Shown here one piece after another: positions 32,747 to 43,575 of a stretch of DNA of 64,000 nt; position 1 is the stretch's first letter, and each line of letters starts with the position of its first letter. Below the pieces are notes generated by a model. That model had not been told where the DNA came from and did no database searches. It worked only from the letters and a program-made list of their open reading frames with translations. This DNA comes from Heloderma charlesbogerti (lineage: Eukaryota; Chordata; Lepidosauria; Squamata; Helodermatidae), in assembly GCA_026122225.1 (NCBI GenBank), contig JANEZZ010000309.1, positions 124,001 to 188,000 of the forward strand, given 5' to 3'. The translations under genes and the position numbers were made by a program.

Positions 32747-34375
32747 CTGGGGGCCGGCTCCAATAGAAGTACAGGAGCGAAGACCCGGTGTGACCTGCCA
32801 GCACTGCATATCTGCACACCACACATTGTATTTGATTCTTCTGCTCTGTAGATGCTGTTTAATTCACTCTTTCTGTCCTTCCCCACTACCCTGTGTATTG
32901 TTCTCATCCTTATTGCCCTCCTATCATCCTCTCTCCCTGCCAGAAGTCATATGTAACCTCACACACTTCCTTGAAATTTTTTGCAGTGTCTTCCTGGGGA
33001 GGGGAGCTTGTGCAACCTGAAACCTCCAGCTGCGCCAGACAGTTTGTAATCTAGGAAGTTTCTTGCTTAACTCTTCCTATACCCTTTTTTAAAAAGAGCA
33101 TTCACATTTTCTATGGTAACATCAACTTGGGCTGATTACATCAGCTATTTTGTTGTTTTGCTTTACTTTGAACACCTGTATAATACAAACTTGCTTCCAG
33201 CATTTGAACATAATTGATCCAGTAAAAGTATCACTTCACCTTTTTGTCTTTCTTTTGTTTTATGGGGTTAACATAGCTACAAGGAGACTGATCTCTTTGA
33301 TGATTCAATTAAATTGATGGCAGGAGGATTGTGACTTTATAATGCCCACTAGCTTGGGTTCATAACTTGATGTCAGCAAAATTGACTATTTGCATTTATG
33401 AAACAGCTATCACAGGTCAAGTGCCAGACAGGACTACCATATTGCCGTACATCATCTCAAACCAAATGTTTTTCCACTGACAGTTCACACTTAGCAGCAA
33501 ATCGAGTGATGAGGTACTGATGAGCATGCATGTGGTCCTTAGATAGCTTTTTTAAAGTCCAGACAAAATACATTGATGTTAGGTCTATCAATGGCTATGA
33601 ATCATGGCTGATAAAATGGATCCTCCATACTGAAACGCTGTGGGGCAAGCAGCAAGATAGGGCTTTCCAGGTCCATTTTGCTGGCTACCATAGGAACTGG
33701 TCTGATACAACAGGAACATTTTTACTTCGTTTCGTACTTCCTTTAAGTGGGTTAACCCACCTAAATCAAATGTTATTGGCCTAAGGCTAGACATCAAATC
33801 CACCTAGTGATATTGTCAGTGATAGGCATCAATCCATAAAACACTGATTAGTTGCATACTAAGCCATAGTGTTCCCTTTCCATAAGCCCCATGAATCTTA
33901 CTACTAACTTTTAAAATAATGGTGTACTTGAGCTCATACTATTCAACACTAAACTTTCATTGTCCTTTTTTTAAAGGTCATTTAAACAAAAATTGCTCAA
34001 AAGTGAAGAATCTTCCAAAGGAATTGATACATCTAAACCCTCAGTAAAAAAGTTGAGGCATAAATAAGACATGCCAGTAGAAACACAGTTTGAATAATGA
34101 GCACCTATCATTGCCAAGGATTTAATGTAACCTGGCATTACATTGTACAGATCTGAATAGCCGTTTACAAGGCAGTTCACAATAAAATATAGAACCTGTC
34201 AGGATTGCCCATAGCACTAGCTGGAGTTGGGGGGAAAATCCATTTGGAAATTATTGCCTTATAAGGATTTTGACCTATTTTTTCAACCACTAAGGGGTAA
34301 GATTTTTCTAAAGGTGGCATGGTTTGTAATCAAGTGTTTTATATATTATTTTCCCAATATTTTCTTCTAGATGTT

Positions 34376-34455
34376 AAAAACAAAAACAGAGAGCTTCGGC
34401 TACTGGGCGGTATAGAAATGAAATAAAATAAATAAATAAATAAATAATAAATAAA
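34376..34455 (+). mobile_element. L2 LINE 3' tail fragment
   Basis: CAGAGAGCTTCGGCTACTGG, GCGGTATAGAAATG and (AAAT)n match the ends of the L2 copies at 26163 and 55024. Confidence 0.7.
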
Positions 34456-35034
34456 ATTAGAATTCAACATAATTATTTTATATAAAGAAAATGTAAAAGA
34501 AAAACAGACAGGGCATAATATAAACCTTCCTTCATCACCCCTGTAGCTCACAGAACTGTACAAAAGGAAAGGAGCCTTCAGCAGATATCTTTGCCTTCCT
34601 CCCAACCTGCACAATCTTTACCTGGAGCAGGAAACCTATATCACAGTGGTGTCCAGTTGTACCACACCACATGAGCAGGGTATCTGTGTTTGGAGCATGG
34701 GGAGCCTGCCTACAGAGCAGTCTGGTTAGATGATACTATGGGAGATATGCATGCATGTGCACACACACACCCATACACTGCCCAGTTTCAAATTATGGCC
34801 AGTGCTTCATCGAGTCCTTTACATATTATTTATTTATTATATTTATACCCCGCTTTCCCACCGCCAAAAGCAGCTTAAAGTGAAAATCAATTTAAAAAGT
34901 ACAATATAATTAAGGATAAGTTGGTGTGCGGGATGGATTGACTACTCCATCAGGATTTATTGACTACTTCCACAGGCTGGGTAATCATATATTATGCATG
35001 CAATTCTTGCTAAATGTCATGATTGTTTCTTCAT

Positions 35035-35220
35035 TGCATTATTTATTACATTTATTAAGCACTTCAGAAAATAAATTTCTTTAGAGATTTTACAATAATA
35101 TGATTACAAATAAAATCACAATAAAATCAACAATACCAAATTAATAAACATGCCAACACAGCATGAAATACAATATCAGATAAAACCACACTGCAAGGGA
35201 CTAGGATAATAAAATGCAAA
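35035..35220 (-). mobile_element. possible LINE tail fragment
   Basis: TTATTTATTACATTTATTAAGCACTTCAG then AATAAAATCACAATAAAATC. This AT-rich layout resembles reversed L2-like tails. Evidence is weak. Confidence 0.3.
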
Positions 35221-35238
35221 AATACTAATATATTTTAA

Positions 35239-35514
35239 GGGCACAATCCTTTGGCCCCTAGACATTGTCTGAGGAAAGGCCATAGGATATTGGGGATTTT
35301 CACCTCCAAGGCTGTAAACAGAGGTACGGCCTCGGAGGTGAAAACCCCTTCACCCCCACCCCGCTCCCAGCCACTGCAGAAAGTTTTGCAGTGACTCCTT
35401 TTCCAAGGTTGGTGTCCCAACCTTAGATGAGGATGGGGAGAGGAAAAAGGGGGAGTTCTAGTGGCCAAGGGGGGAGGAGAGGCCAGGATCTACTGTATCC
35501 TGTGGTCTCTCCAA
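35239..35514. mobile_element. Harbinger-like MITE, right end lost
   Basis: GGGCACAATCCTTTGGCCCC after a TAA flank (35236-35238), then TAGACATTGTCTGAGG and a GGCCTCGGAGGTGAAAACC interior. The right terminus is replaced at about 35515 by the fragment of the palindrome-rich element. Confidence 0.55.
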
Positions 35515-35895
35515 CCTACATAAATATTTACGTAGACTACCCGTGCCAAAATAAGGAACACAAATGGCGGCGCCCATGGGCGCCATTTGCGTACGCGCTT
35601 TTTTTTTTCCCCCCAAAGTCAGCCATGATAGGCTACGTAAACATTTACGTAGCCTATCACGGCTGACTGCAGGCCACGGACGCAAACGGCGGCGGCTACA
35701 GCCGCCGCCATTTGCATCCCTGCAGGAGCAGAACGTTCGCGGCCGGAGAGGCGGGGCGCTCCCCCCCGGCCAGAATTTCAGCGGGGAGGGACGGGGCGCC
35801 TCCCCCCTGCCCAGAATTTCGGGGGGTGGGACGGAGCGCCTCCCCCCCACCGCGAAGCAAGCTTTGGGATCAGGTAAGTGACTTTCGTCCATCCC
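35515..35895. mobile_element. palindrome-rich DNA transposon, partial copy 2
   Basis: Corresponds to the right half of 31401-32290: a GTGCCAAAATAAGGAACAC block, GCCATTTGCGTACGC, the perfect 32-bp palindrome at 35627-35658, GGACGCAAACGGCGGCGGC, CTCCCCCCNGGCCAGAATTT-type GC blocks repeated three times, and the end AGGTAAGTGACTTTCGTCCATCCCT. The left half is missing. Confidence 0.75.
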
Positions 35896-35912
35896 TACCT
35901 AAAAGCCTTTAA

Positions 35913-36344
35913 GGGCACAATCCTATGGCCACTGGTCAGCGGCTAGACAGCCATAGGATAGGTTGGTTTCCAGGATCCAACCTTGGAGCCTGCGCTCTGA
36001 GGCCAGTTCCCAGAGAACTGACCTCCCCCCCCCCACTCCACCTCGTAGGCAGTGTGGATCGGCCCCACGCTCATAGGAGCAGCATGGAGCAACGAAAATG
36101 GAGTGTTCCTGGGGGCAGGGCAGTCAGAAATTCCAGTACGACACATCCTATGTGTCATCCAGCTGCCGCTTCCCATGCTCCAAGGTCCCGCGGCTAGACA
36201 ACCGAAATCAGCTCTCTAGCTGCAAAAGCAGGGCAGGGGGGGCAAGGAGGAGATCCGCTCCTCACCACTCCTCCCACCCTGCACTGGATAGGCAGTCAAC
36301 CTCCAGGCTTGGAGGTGACCGTCAATCCAGATAGGATTGCTCCC
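35913..36344. mobile_element. Harbinger-like MITE (long form), copy 4
   Basis: 432 bp. Ends are GGGCACAATCCTATGG and GATAGGATTGCTCCC. It is flanked on both sides by TAA (35910-35912 and 36345-36347). This is a 3-bp TWA duplication, the hallmark of PIF/Harbinger insertions. It has no coding capacity. The internal GCGGCTAGACAGCCATAGGA subterminal block is shared by the family. Confidence 0.8.
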
Positions 36345-36357
36345 TAAAAGACTTGAA

Positions 36358-36491
36358 GGGCACAAACCTATGCATGTTTAGGCAGAAAAGAGTCCTATAA
36401 TTCCCACCATTCCCCAGCCAGCTTGGCTGGCTGGCGAATGCTGGGAGTTGTAGGACTTTTTTTCTGTCCAAATATGCATAGGGTTGCACCC
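36358..36491. mobile_element. short MITE with shared termini
   Basis: Starts GGGCACAAACCTATGCATG and ends CATAGGGTTGCACCC, with a CAGCCAGCTTGGCTGGCTGG hairpin and a CTGGGAGTTGTAGGACT block in the middle. The termini are those of the long Harbinger-like family. Right flank TAA, left GAA. A related copy is at 40423-40505. Confidence 0.65.
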
Positions 36492-36494
36492 TAA

Positions 36495-36931
36495 GGGCGC
36501 AATCCTATGCAGATAGGAGGCCACTTCCTAACTCAGAGGCGACCGCCTATCCAATGCAGGGCAGGAGAAGCATGGAGGGGATCGCTTCTCCATGCTTCTC
36601 CTGCCCTGCATTTTTGGCTAGGCAGACGATTGTGGCTGTCTAGCGGCAGAACGGTGGAGTGGGGGAGGAGGCTGCCAGACGACACATTGGATGTGTCGTA
36701 CCGGCATTTCTACCCTCCCCACCCTAGAATGCCCCATTTCAGCTGCTGCGTGCTCCTCTTGCGACCATGTAAGATGGGGCTTTTCCGCGCTGCCTGTGAG
36801 GCAGTGTGGAGCGGGGGGAAGGTCAGTTCTCCGGGAACCGATCTCAGAGTGCGGACTCCGAGGTTGGTTCCCGGAAAACAAGATATCCTATGGCCATCTA
36901 GCCGCTGACTAGCAGGCATAGGATTGCTCCC
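36495..36931. mobile_element. Harbinger-like MITE (long form), copy 5
   Basis: 437 bp. Ends are GGGCGCAATCCTATGC and GCATAGGATTGCTCCC, with TAA on both sides (36492-36494, 36932-36934). It lies directly after the short element, sharing the TAA between them. The interior has inverted AGCATGGAGGGGATCGCTTC / TTCTCCATGCTTCTCC-type hairpins. Confidence 0.82.
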
Positions 36932-36934
36932 TAA

Positions 36935-38499
36935 AAGCCTTTAAAGGTCTGGTAGAACAGGAAAGTTAATAACATTAATATTAGCTTTCACAAACTTTCT
37001 CTGTCAAAGAAACTAAGTAATAAGTCCTTGCTATTTCCATATTTTTACTTCACCAACAATGTTTAACCTTTACATATGAAAACTGTAATTAGGTTTTTTT
37101 AATGTTAGCAACAGAGGTTCTCTTGAAGAAATAGTGTTGACATACCTGGATTACTTCATTTCCTAAACACTAACTGCCAGAAGTTACAGCAAGAAAAGGT
37201 TGAGATACCTTATTTTTTTCTTAGCTTTCCCTCTCAAAGGTTTACATCAGACCATTATGACACAGTTCTCTGAAATTTATTTTGGAAATATTTTAGTTAG
37301 GGTTGTTACTCTGAAAAACAGGGTTAATTTCGTGATGAAAAATAAGATCGTAAAAAATATACAATAATAATACAGTCTCACCACATAACTAAATAATCTG
37401 GGTGGAGATCTTTAAAGCATTTGAAGAGTACATATGGTAGTGTCAAGGTTCAGGGACCTAGTTTGGTTTCCAAGTCCAGCAGCAAGTTGGCTGGCTGTCC
37501 AACGGGTCTCACGGTGAAAAGCATCCCAGGGACACACAGACCAAGATCTGAAACAGCAACCAAAGATCAGACGGAAAAGCACTCCACCGTTACACTAGTA
37601 GCTCAGACTGAACAACAAAAAGCTACGAGGCCTTGGTGGAATAGGCTTGTCCTTGTGATCAGCTGACTGAATATTAATTAGGTGCAGAGTGACGTATTGC
37701 ACAGCACACTTCAGGGACACCATTCAGGCTACAAGGCCTGTGGCAGAAATGCAGCCCTGGTGGTTTAGGAGGTGAGATGCGGGACTCAGTGCCTGGCAAA
37801 TGAAAACGTCAACTGAGACATATGCACCATTGCCCTATGGTTAGTGACAAGTAGTGTCATATGAAGAATTCAGGGTGGGAAATTAGAGCAGTGAAAAACA
37901 AGGGATTAATGCTTCTTTTTGCCCTCCTTTTGCAACCCCCTCCTATATTCTCTGTGTCACTCAAACAGATACACACACACACTCTCTTTTTCACATCTCC
38001 ATCTCACATATTCTTTCACATTCTCTCTCTTCTACATGCAAACCCACATGCTCTCTCTCAAAACACACACCTACATGTGATCTCTCCTCTCCACTTCTTC
38101 CTGATCACCCTACATCCCCCCCACTTCCTCCTCCTGCAACACCAACTCTTTCCCCCCCCGCTCCACCACCCCAATTATCTTTTACCTATGCCTTTCTACT
38201 TCTCCTCCTCCCACCTTGTGCTCCCTTGTGCTGCCTCAGCTGGGGCAATTTGCGGGGGAGGTGGGTGGTTGTTCTGAGCCCATTCTTCTGCAACAGTGGG
38301 GGATCTCTACCCTTGGTAGAAGCCCTATTCTACCTGGCAGAGCCACCCTCGTGGACCATGAGCCAGCTAATATATACAGCGATACTTAAATAGGATTGCA
38401 TTGATAATGAGGATGCATGAGCTATCCTACGAAAACTGACGTTCTGATAATGGGGTTCTACTATATAGAGATGGAGAAAAAAAAACCCAGAAGGAACAC
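36935..38499. other. intergenic, nothing recognised
   Basis: Contains pyrimidine-rich 37910-38230. The frame at 37861-38277 arises from this composition. 37440-37680 may be part of an old repeat (GTTCAGGGACCTAGTTTGG) but has no recognisable ends. Confidence 0.3.
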
Positions 38500-38920
38500 A
38501 TATATTTATTTATTATTAACATTTATATACCACCTTATCTCCTAGAAAGCCATCAAGGCAGTATACAATTTAAAACAATAAAACCTTGCAACAATAAAAA
38601 CAAGAACATTAAAAACAGTCAAATTATTAAAAGCTACACATTTTAAAATGCTTTACGCCTTTTCAACGGCGATGAGAGTGGTGGCCAATCATAGTTCTTG
38701 AGGGAGCACATTCCATAATTTGGGGGCAGCACAGGAGAAGGCCTTTCATGCGTGCCCAACAAATAGGCCTCTGCTGGTAATGCTGCCCTCAAAAGGTCCT
38801 CTCCTGCAGAATGTAGTACTCAGGCAGGTTCAGTACAGTCTCCATACAAATTAGCCTGTGTGGAACAGGTGGAACAAATAACTTGGCCTTGGTCCTAGGA
38901 AATCCAGGTTTCTAACCCAG
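38500..38920 (-). mobile_element. LINE (L2-like) 3' region
   Basis: TTATTATTAACATTTATATACC and AGCCATCAAGGCAGTATACA at the left repeat 19855-19955. On the minus strand this is the 3' tail, and the sequence up to about 38920 (ACATTCCATAATTTGGGGGC) extends it. There is no coding frame. Family assignment is tentative. Confidence 0.45.
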
Positions 38921-39871
38921 ATTTATAGACATGAATTCTATACAAGATAAGCCCCTGCTAATGAAATTTTTTTCTACAGCGATTTAGCTTGTTAATCCTC
39001 CCATATTTGCTGCCCCTGACCAGGGTGCAGGATGTCGTGAGAGGTCTTGGAACAGCTCTCCAGTTTCTGTTTCCCTCCTTCACTCAGGCTTATAGGACTG
39101 GGCTGTAAGACTGTTTCTCCAATAAAGTGCCTGAGCTGAAACATCATGTCTTGCCATTAACTGTTCTGGTAACCTTGGGCTCCCCAACTGTATGCTATGA
39201 GCTTGAAATTTATTGTTGGTTTCCAGAGGGCCTCTACCTGGCCCTGATTGTAACCTCATTCATAAATAACACTGTGCCTGAATGCACTGGCTAGGCTAAA
39301 GGATTATGCTGCAAAGCTGTTCATAGGACTGTATGACACTGAAGAGTTCTGTTTTAGTATTTCCAGTTTTTACCTGATTTCCAATTATTTTATGCCTATT
39401 TGAGCATCTATAATTACACGAGGGTGGGGTTTTTTTCATATTCTTTAGCATGCTTTGTGCTATGAAATTGGGACAAGTAAATCTGTAATAATTGAACATA
39501 GTGTGTCTTAGTTCTGAATAAACATGCACAGGACTGCATGGCTAATTGCTTCCTTATGTCAGCATTTTTTATCCTACTCACTGCTGTTTGATCTCTAATG
39601 AAGGAATCTGCTAGATTTTCAAAACTGCAAGTCTGACTCAGGTTCTTCAGTGCCATCAAGTATGTTACAAAGGTTTCAATGACCTGGTTCGCATGTAACA
39701 CCAATTCAAGGGTCATTTAACCCATGAAGTGGCAAGGCTGCATGAGAGTGAGCATGCTGCTTCCCACGTGCTCACCGCTTCCCCTTCACATCTGCTTTCA
39801 TAAACAATCCAACTCCGGCATGAAACATTTCTAATCATTTGCAGCATTCTGTGTCAAGCTTAAATTCTTAA

Positions 39872-40299
39872 GGACGCAATCCTATGGGGATAGTTGGACG
39901 CCTCTGAACTCGGAGGCAACTGATTACCCAATGCAGGGCAGACGGAGCATGGAGGGGATCTTCTCCTCCGTGCTCCGACTGCCCTGCATTTGCGGCTAAA
40001 CGGCCTATTTCGGCTGTTGAGCTGGAGTGGCTCAGTGCGGGGGCAGGGGGGGAGACAGACAGCGCATAAGCATCATACCTGCACTTCTGCCCTCCCTGCC
40101 CCCTTTCCCCCCACTCTGGGCTGCTCTTCCGAGCGTGGAACCGGGGGCAAACTGCACCGCCTATGAGATGGCAGGGGAGGGGGCAGGGAGTTGGTTTTCT
40201 GGGAACCAACCTCGGAGTGCTGGCTCCGAGGTTGGTTCCTGGAAACCAAAAAATCCTATGGCCATCTAGCCGCTGTCTAGCAGCCATAGGATTGCACCC
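39872..40299. mobile_element. Harbinger-like MITE (long form), copy 6
   Basis: 428 bp. Ends are GGACGCAATCCTATGG and CCATAGGATTGCACCC. The left flank is TAA and the right is GAA. The interior has the family's GCAGGGCAGACGGAGCATGG and CTAGCCGCTGTCTAGCAGCC blocks. Nothing is coded, and the frames across it are by chance. Confidence 0.72.
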
Positions 40300-40422
40300 G
40301 AAATGTGTTAAATTACTCCATCTTTCAAATATTTTCACTTCTCTCACCAGACTTCACCACTGCTTCATGTTCACTCCTGGTGCCGTGTCCAAGCATTACT
40401 TTTGTCAAGTCAGACAAATAGG

Positions 40423-40505
40423 GCACAATTCTATGCATGACTGGCTGGGGAATGCTGGGAGTTGTAGAACTGTTTTCTGTCTAAATCTGTATAAGATTGC
40501 TCTTC
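40423..40505. mobile_element. short MITE with shared termini, copy 2
   Basis: GGGCACAATTCTATGCATGA, CTGGCTGGGGAATGCTGGGA, GTTGTAGAACTGTTTTCTGT and ATAAGATTGCTC. It is the same short element as 36358-36491 but shorter. Confidence 0.55.
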
Positions 40506-41179
40506 AATAAACAAAGGTTTTGTTTACATACAATATATACATAGAGATTGCAGACATCTCTAGCTCAACAGCCAACTCACTAACCTATTCCTGTTTGGAA
40601 CTCCTCATGAGCTCCAATGTCTAAAGCTATACTACCCATTGCAGAAGCTGTGGCTACTCCTTTCAAGAGCAGCCAGTGACTCAGTTTGCTTGCTCACCCC
40701 ATCTCTCCCCCTCTGTGTAGCACAGCAAGGAGGACTGGCCTCCATCCCCACCAGTGTCAACCAGAGTGCTTTCAGATTAAGCTTTTATCGCACCATTGAC
40801 TTGCGTCATTAATGCAATTTTACAGGGGAGTCCAGACGCCACCGTCTTCTACTTGTTGTAACCCTCTCATGTTTTCCTGACGTCTTTTCTCCTGTTGCAG
40901 AAAACCTGTTAAGGAGAACATGATGGATTAGCTGTACAATGCCTTCTAAGTGGTAGTGAAGAAGGATGAGGAGGCCTCCATCGGGAAGCAGCCCCAGAGA
41001 GCGTGCTGGTGAGTGAGCAATAGGATAAGGCAGCTGCTCGCGCGGTGGCACCTAGAATGCGCGCAGGTGAGCAGGCAGAGGCAGGAGTAGCCTCAGCCTC
41101 CTCTGGCTCACCTGCGCTTCCACAGTGGACCCAGCCCTCACCCTTACACCTCCCAGAATGAGAGGGCTAGCGGCAGCCG

Positions 41180-42020
41180 TTCCTTGAAACCACCATTCAC
41201 TTGCCCATGCTAGCGTGCCTGCAAGCAGTAGCTGCCCTGGGCCATCTGCCCTCTGGCTCTGGAGGAGGAGGAGCTGCTGCTGTGCGCAGCATAGGGTGGG
41301 ACTGGGGGGCACAGAGCAACGCCCCCCTCCCAAGCCGTTGCATGTCCCCAGCACCAGCCGGTCAGCGCCAAAGTGCCTTCCCTGGGGTCAGCGCCTTTCT
41401 CACAGCGCTACCATCGCTCGTGCACCCATCCTGCCGCAGCCCCTCACAGCCCTCGGTCATCTCACGTGGGCAGAAGCAGCCCGGAGCAGGCGGGCCTCCG
41501 GCCCCTGCTTCCTTCCCCTTGCCGGGGCGGAGCTGGGGGCGGCGCCCTTTGGCGCTCCGGAGGGCGGCTGCGCCGCGCGGCGGGCGGGCCTTTTGCCTCG
41601 GGAGGCGGGCTTGCCTGGCCGCGGGGCGGCCCCCTGCCTGCCGTTCCTTCCCGGCCGGACGGCCGCCAGTTCCTTCCTGCTCGGGTCAGCCGCCGGGCCG
41701 GGGCAGCGATGCTCGAGCGCCTGGAGCTCGGGCAGCTGGCGACGCTGCTGCTGCTGTGGTGGCTGCGCGCGTGCCTGAGCGCGCCGCCTCCGAGGCCGCC
41801 GCACTTGGTGCTGGTGCTGGCCGACGACCTGGGCTGGAACGACGTGGGCTGGCACGGCTCCCAAATCCGCACCCCGAACCTGGACGCGCTGGGGGCGAGC
41901 GGCGTGCGCCTGGAGCGCTACTACACGCAGCCCTTGTGCACCCCGTCCCGTAGCCAGCTGCTCACTGGCCGGTACCAGGTAGGAGAGCGGATACCTTGCG
42001 GACCTGCGGAAGGCAGGCAG
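41180..42020 (+). promoter_or_regulatory. ARSB: ARSB CpG island and promoter region
   Basis: Markedly GC- and CpG-rich compared with its surroundings, densest at about 41480-41960 and overlapping exon 1. GC boxes GGGGCGG at 41524-41530 and GGGGGCGG at 41535-41542 lie about 170-185 bases upstream of the ATG. No TATA box is evident. This fits a housekeeping-type promoter of a lysosomal enzyme gene. The transcription start is not determined. Confidence 0.7.
41709..41978 (+). CDS. ARSB: arylsulfatase B, coding exon 1
   Basis: 90 codons. Residues 1-24 form a signal peptide (hydrophobic [10 protein letters not shown] core, ending ACLSA). The sulfatase fold then begins: [13 protein letters not shown] holds the paired Asp (residues 39-40) that bind the catalytic calcium. 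The signature C-T-P-S-R is at residues 77-81, with Cys77 equivalent to human Cys91, which is converted to formylglycine. ARSB removes 4-sulfate from N-acetylgalactosamine in dermatan and chondroitin sulfate in lysosomes. The ATG at 41709 is chosen because it puts the signal peptide at the N-terminus and makes every downstream active-site residue exactly 14 lower than in human. The open frame extends upstream to 41373, but that stretch is CpG-island 5' sequence. Donor CAG|GTAGGA. Confidence 0.95.
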
Positions 42021-43254
42021 GGTGAACTTGCCGAAGCAAGGAATAGTACAGGGGATGAGTCCCTACCTGGCGCCGGGCGCTTCTTTCTCCCACGCTCTTC
42101 ATTGCAGGCTGTGCAGTCGTGTGAGGCTGGGAGAACCCAAGCTTAAGTTTCTGGCCCTCGTGATTTCGCTGCGAATAAGCGGCAGCCAACAACTCCGAAG
42201 TAGCTATTCTGATAAGGAACTAACCTTGAGCGTAGGAGACTTCAAACCCCACCAACTTGTGACCCACCTTAATCCTCAAAGCTGTTTTATACAGGACGAC
42301 TCTTTTCTTGCGCGCAAATTGTGATAAATTATTCGCGTGGGTGGGTCGGTGGGTGTTCAGCGCATAGTAGTTCTTCTTCTGAAGGGAAACTTGGGACTGT
42401 ATTCCTGGGCAAAGTATTTTCCGGTTGTACGAGCATCTCTGCCTGTTGTTCTAAAAGTTACTTGTTCTTAACCGTTAGGCAGGCGGCATGGCATCTGCTT
42501 CCTAGTCACATGCGTTGTTGACAGTAGACGAGTGAATTAAAAATACCTTAAACCAAATTATTAAAATGTATAAGCAATCATATTGTTGTCCAATGTAAAG
42601 TTGCAATCAGAATGGATAATTATGTGGTTTGGAGGGACCTCTAGCGGTGTTTAAAATTCTGTTTCAGAAAGATGGGAGGGTTGTGTTGTTATTTAAACTT
42701 TTCCAATCTGCTACTGAAAATAATGGGTAATTGTAAACACTGAGTACTACTTATTTTTACATGTTAGCAAGACCCTTGGTAGTGTTTAGTAATTCCACCT
42801 CATCCGGGGGGAAATAAAGCCACACAACACTTTTCAGCTTGCATATCAAGTTCATGAATGAAACATTTTAACAGTAGAACTGAGGGAGGAAACAGCTAGC
42901 AAATGCTTTCAACTAATGTCTCTGATTTAACTGTTTTGGTTAGTGGGTGCTTATTCTGGACAGGATTGTGAGCTAATTTTCTAGACTGGAAATGTAACAC
43001 TGGGCTAGGATTTGGGACAGGTGTAGAGGAAGCAAAATAAATTCTGCAGCTAGTGGTGTTTCTTACAAAAGCCCGTTATCACAACCAGTGGTGTAGAAGG
43101 TTCCCCATACCTCTTTTAGACTAAGAGATTTATATGGCATAAGCTTTCGTGGACCTAGTCCACTTCAACAGATGCATCTATGTATGTTCATCAGGTGAAC
43201 ATAGCTAGTGCTATAAAAACCAGAGGCATTGAACCTCTTTCAACTCGAAAGTAA

Positions 43255-43575
43255 AACTTCATTTCAAATAAGCTCTTGGGGGCTGCATTCCAGTGATTGG
43301 TGGAGCCAAAGGCAAAAGGGGGTGGGGGCAAAAATACCAGCTTATTTTAGCTTAACTCTCTTACTGCCAGCATGTAAGCTTTAGGAGAGGTGTTTCAACC
43401 TTTTAGAATGGCAAAAAACTGCACAAAAGCCAAGAAACCACCAAATGATTGGTGATCACAGAAAAGGGGGTGGTACTGTGGGCATGGCTCTCCGAGGAAC
43501 CTTGGAGGGCTGGATTGGTACCCTAAGAGGGCCAGATTTGGTCTCTGGGCCTGAGGTTCTGCATTGCTCATATAA
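43255..43575 (-). mobile_element. hAT-like MITE, copy 1
   Basis: Reverse-orientation copy of the family at 44625 and 56387. Shared blocks (+ strand): AAATACCAGCTTATTTTAGC, GAGGTGTTTCAACCTTTTAG, CCAAATGATTGGTGATCAC and GGGCCAGATTTGGTCTCTGG. The terminal bases are not resolved here. Confidence 0.6.

Larger units (their letters stand above)
32291..35238. other. intergenic, GC-rich start then AT-rich
   Basis: 32291-32760 is GC-rich and contains a (CAG)14 run, but it has no recognised exon. Long frames on both strands there reflect base composition. After 33000 the sequence is AT-rich and unique-looking, with an L2 tail fragment at 34376-34455 and LINE tail fragments near 34825-34910 and 35035-35220. 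Confidence 0.35.

Noticed and set aside
32080..32907. 275-codon minus-strand frame and overlapping frames with poly-Ser, -Ala, -Cys and -Leu runs
   Set aside because: Caused by the (CAG)14 repeat and GC-rich sequence. No domain, no splice context, and part lies within a transposable element.
41373..41708. Upstream in-frame extension of ARSB to ATG 41373
   Set aside because: It would put 112 low-complexity residues before the signal peptide. ATG 41709 gives a normal sulfatase N-terminus.
41201..41953. Long frames on both strands over the ARSB CpG island
   Set aside because: GC-rich DNA has few stops. Only the frame starting at 41709 matches a protein family (sulfatase).
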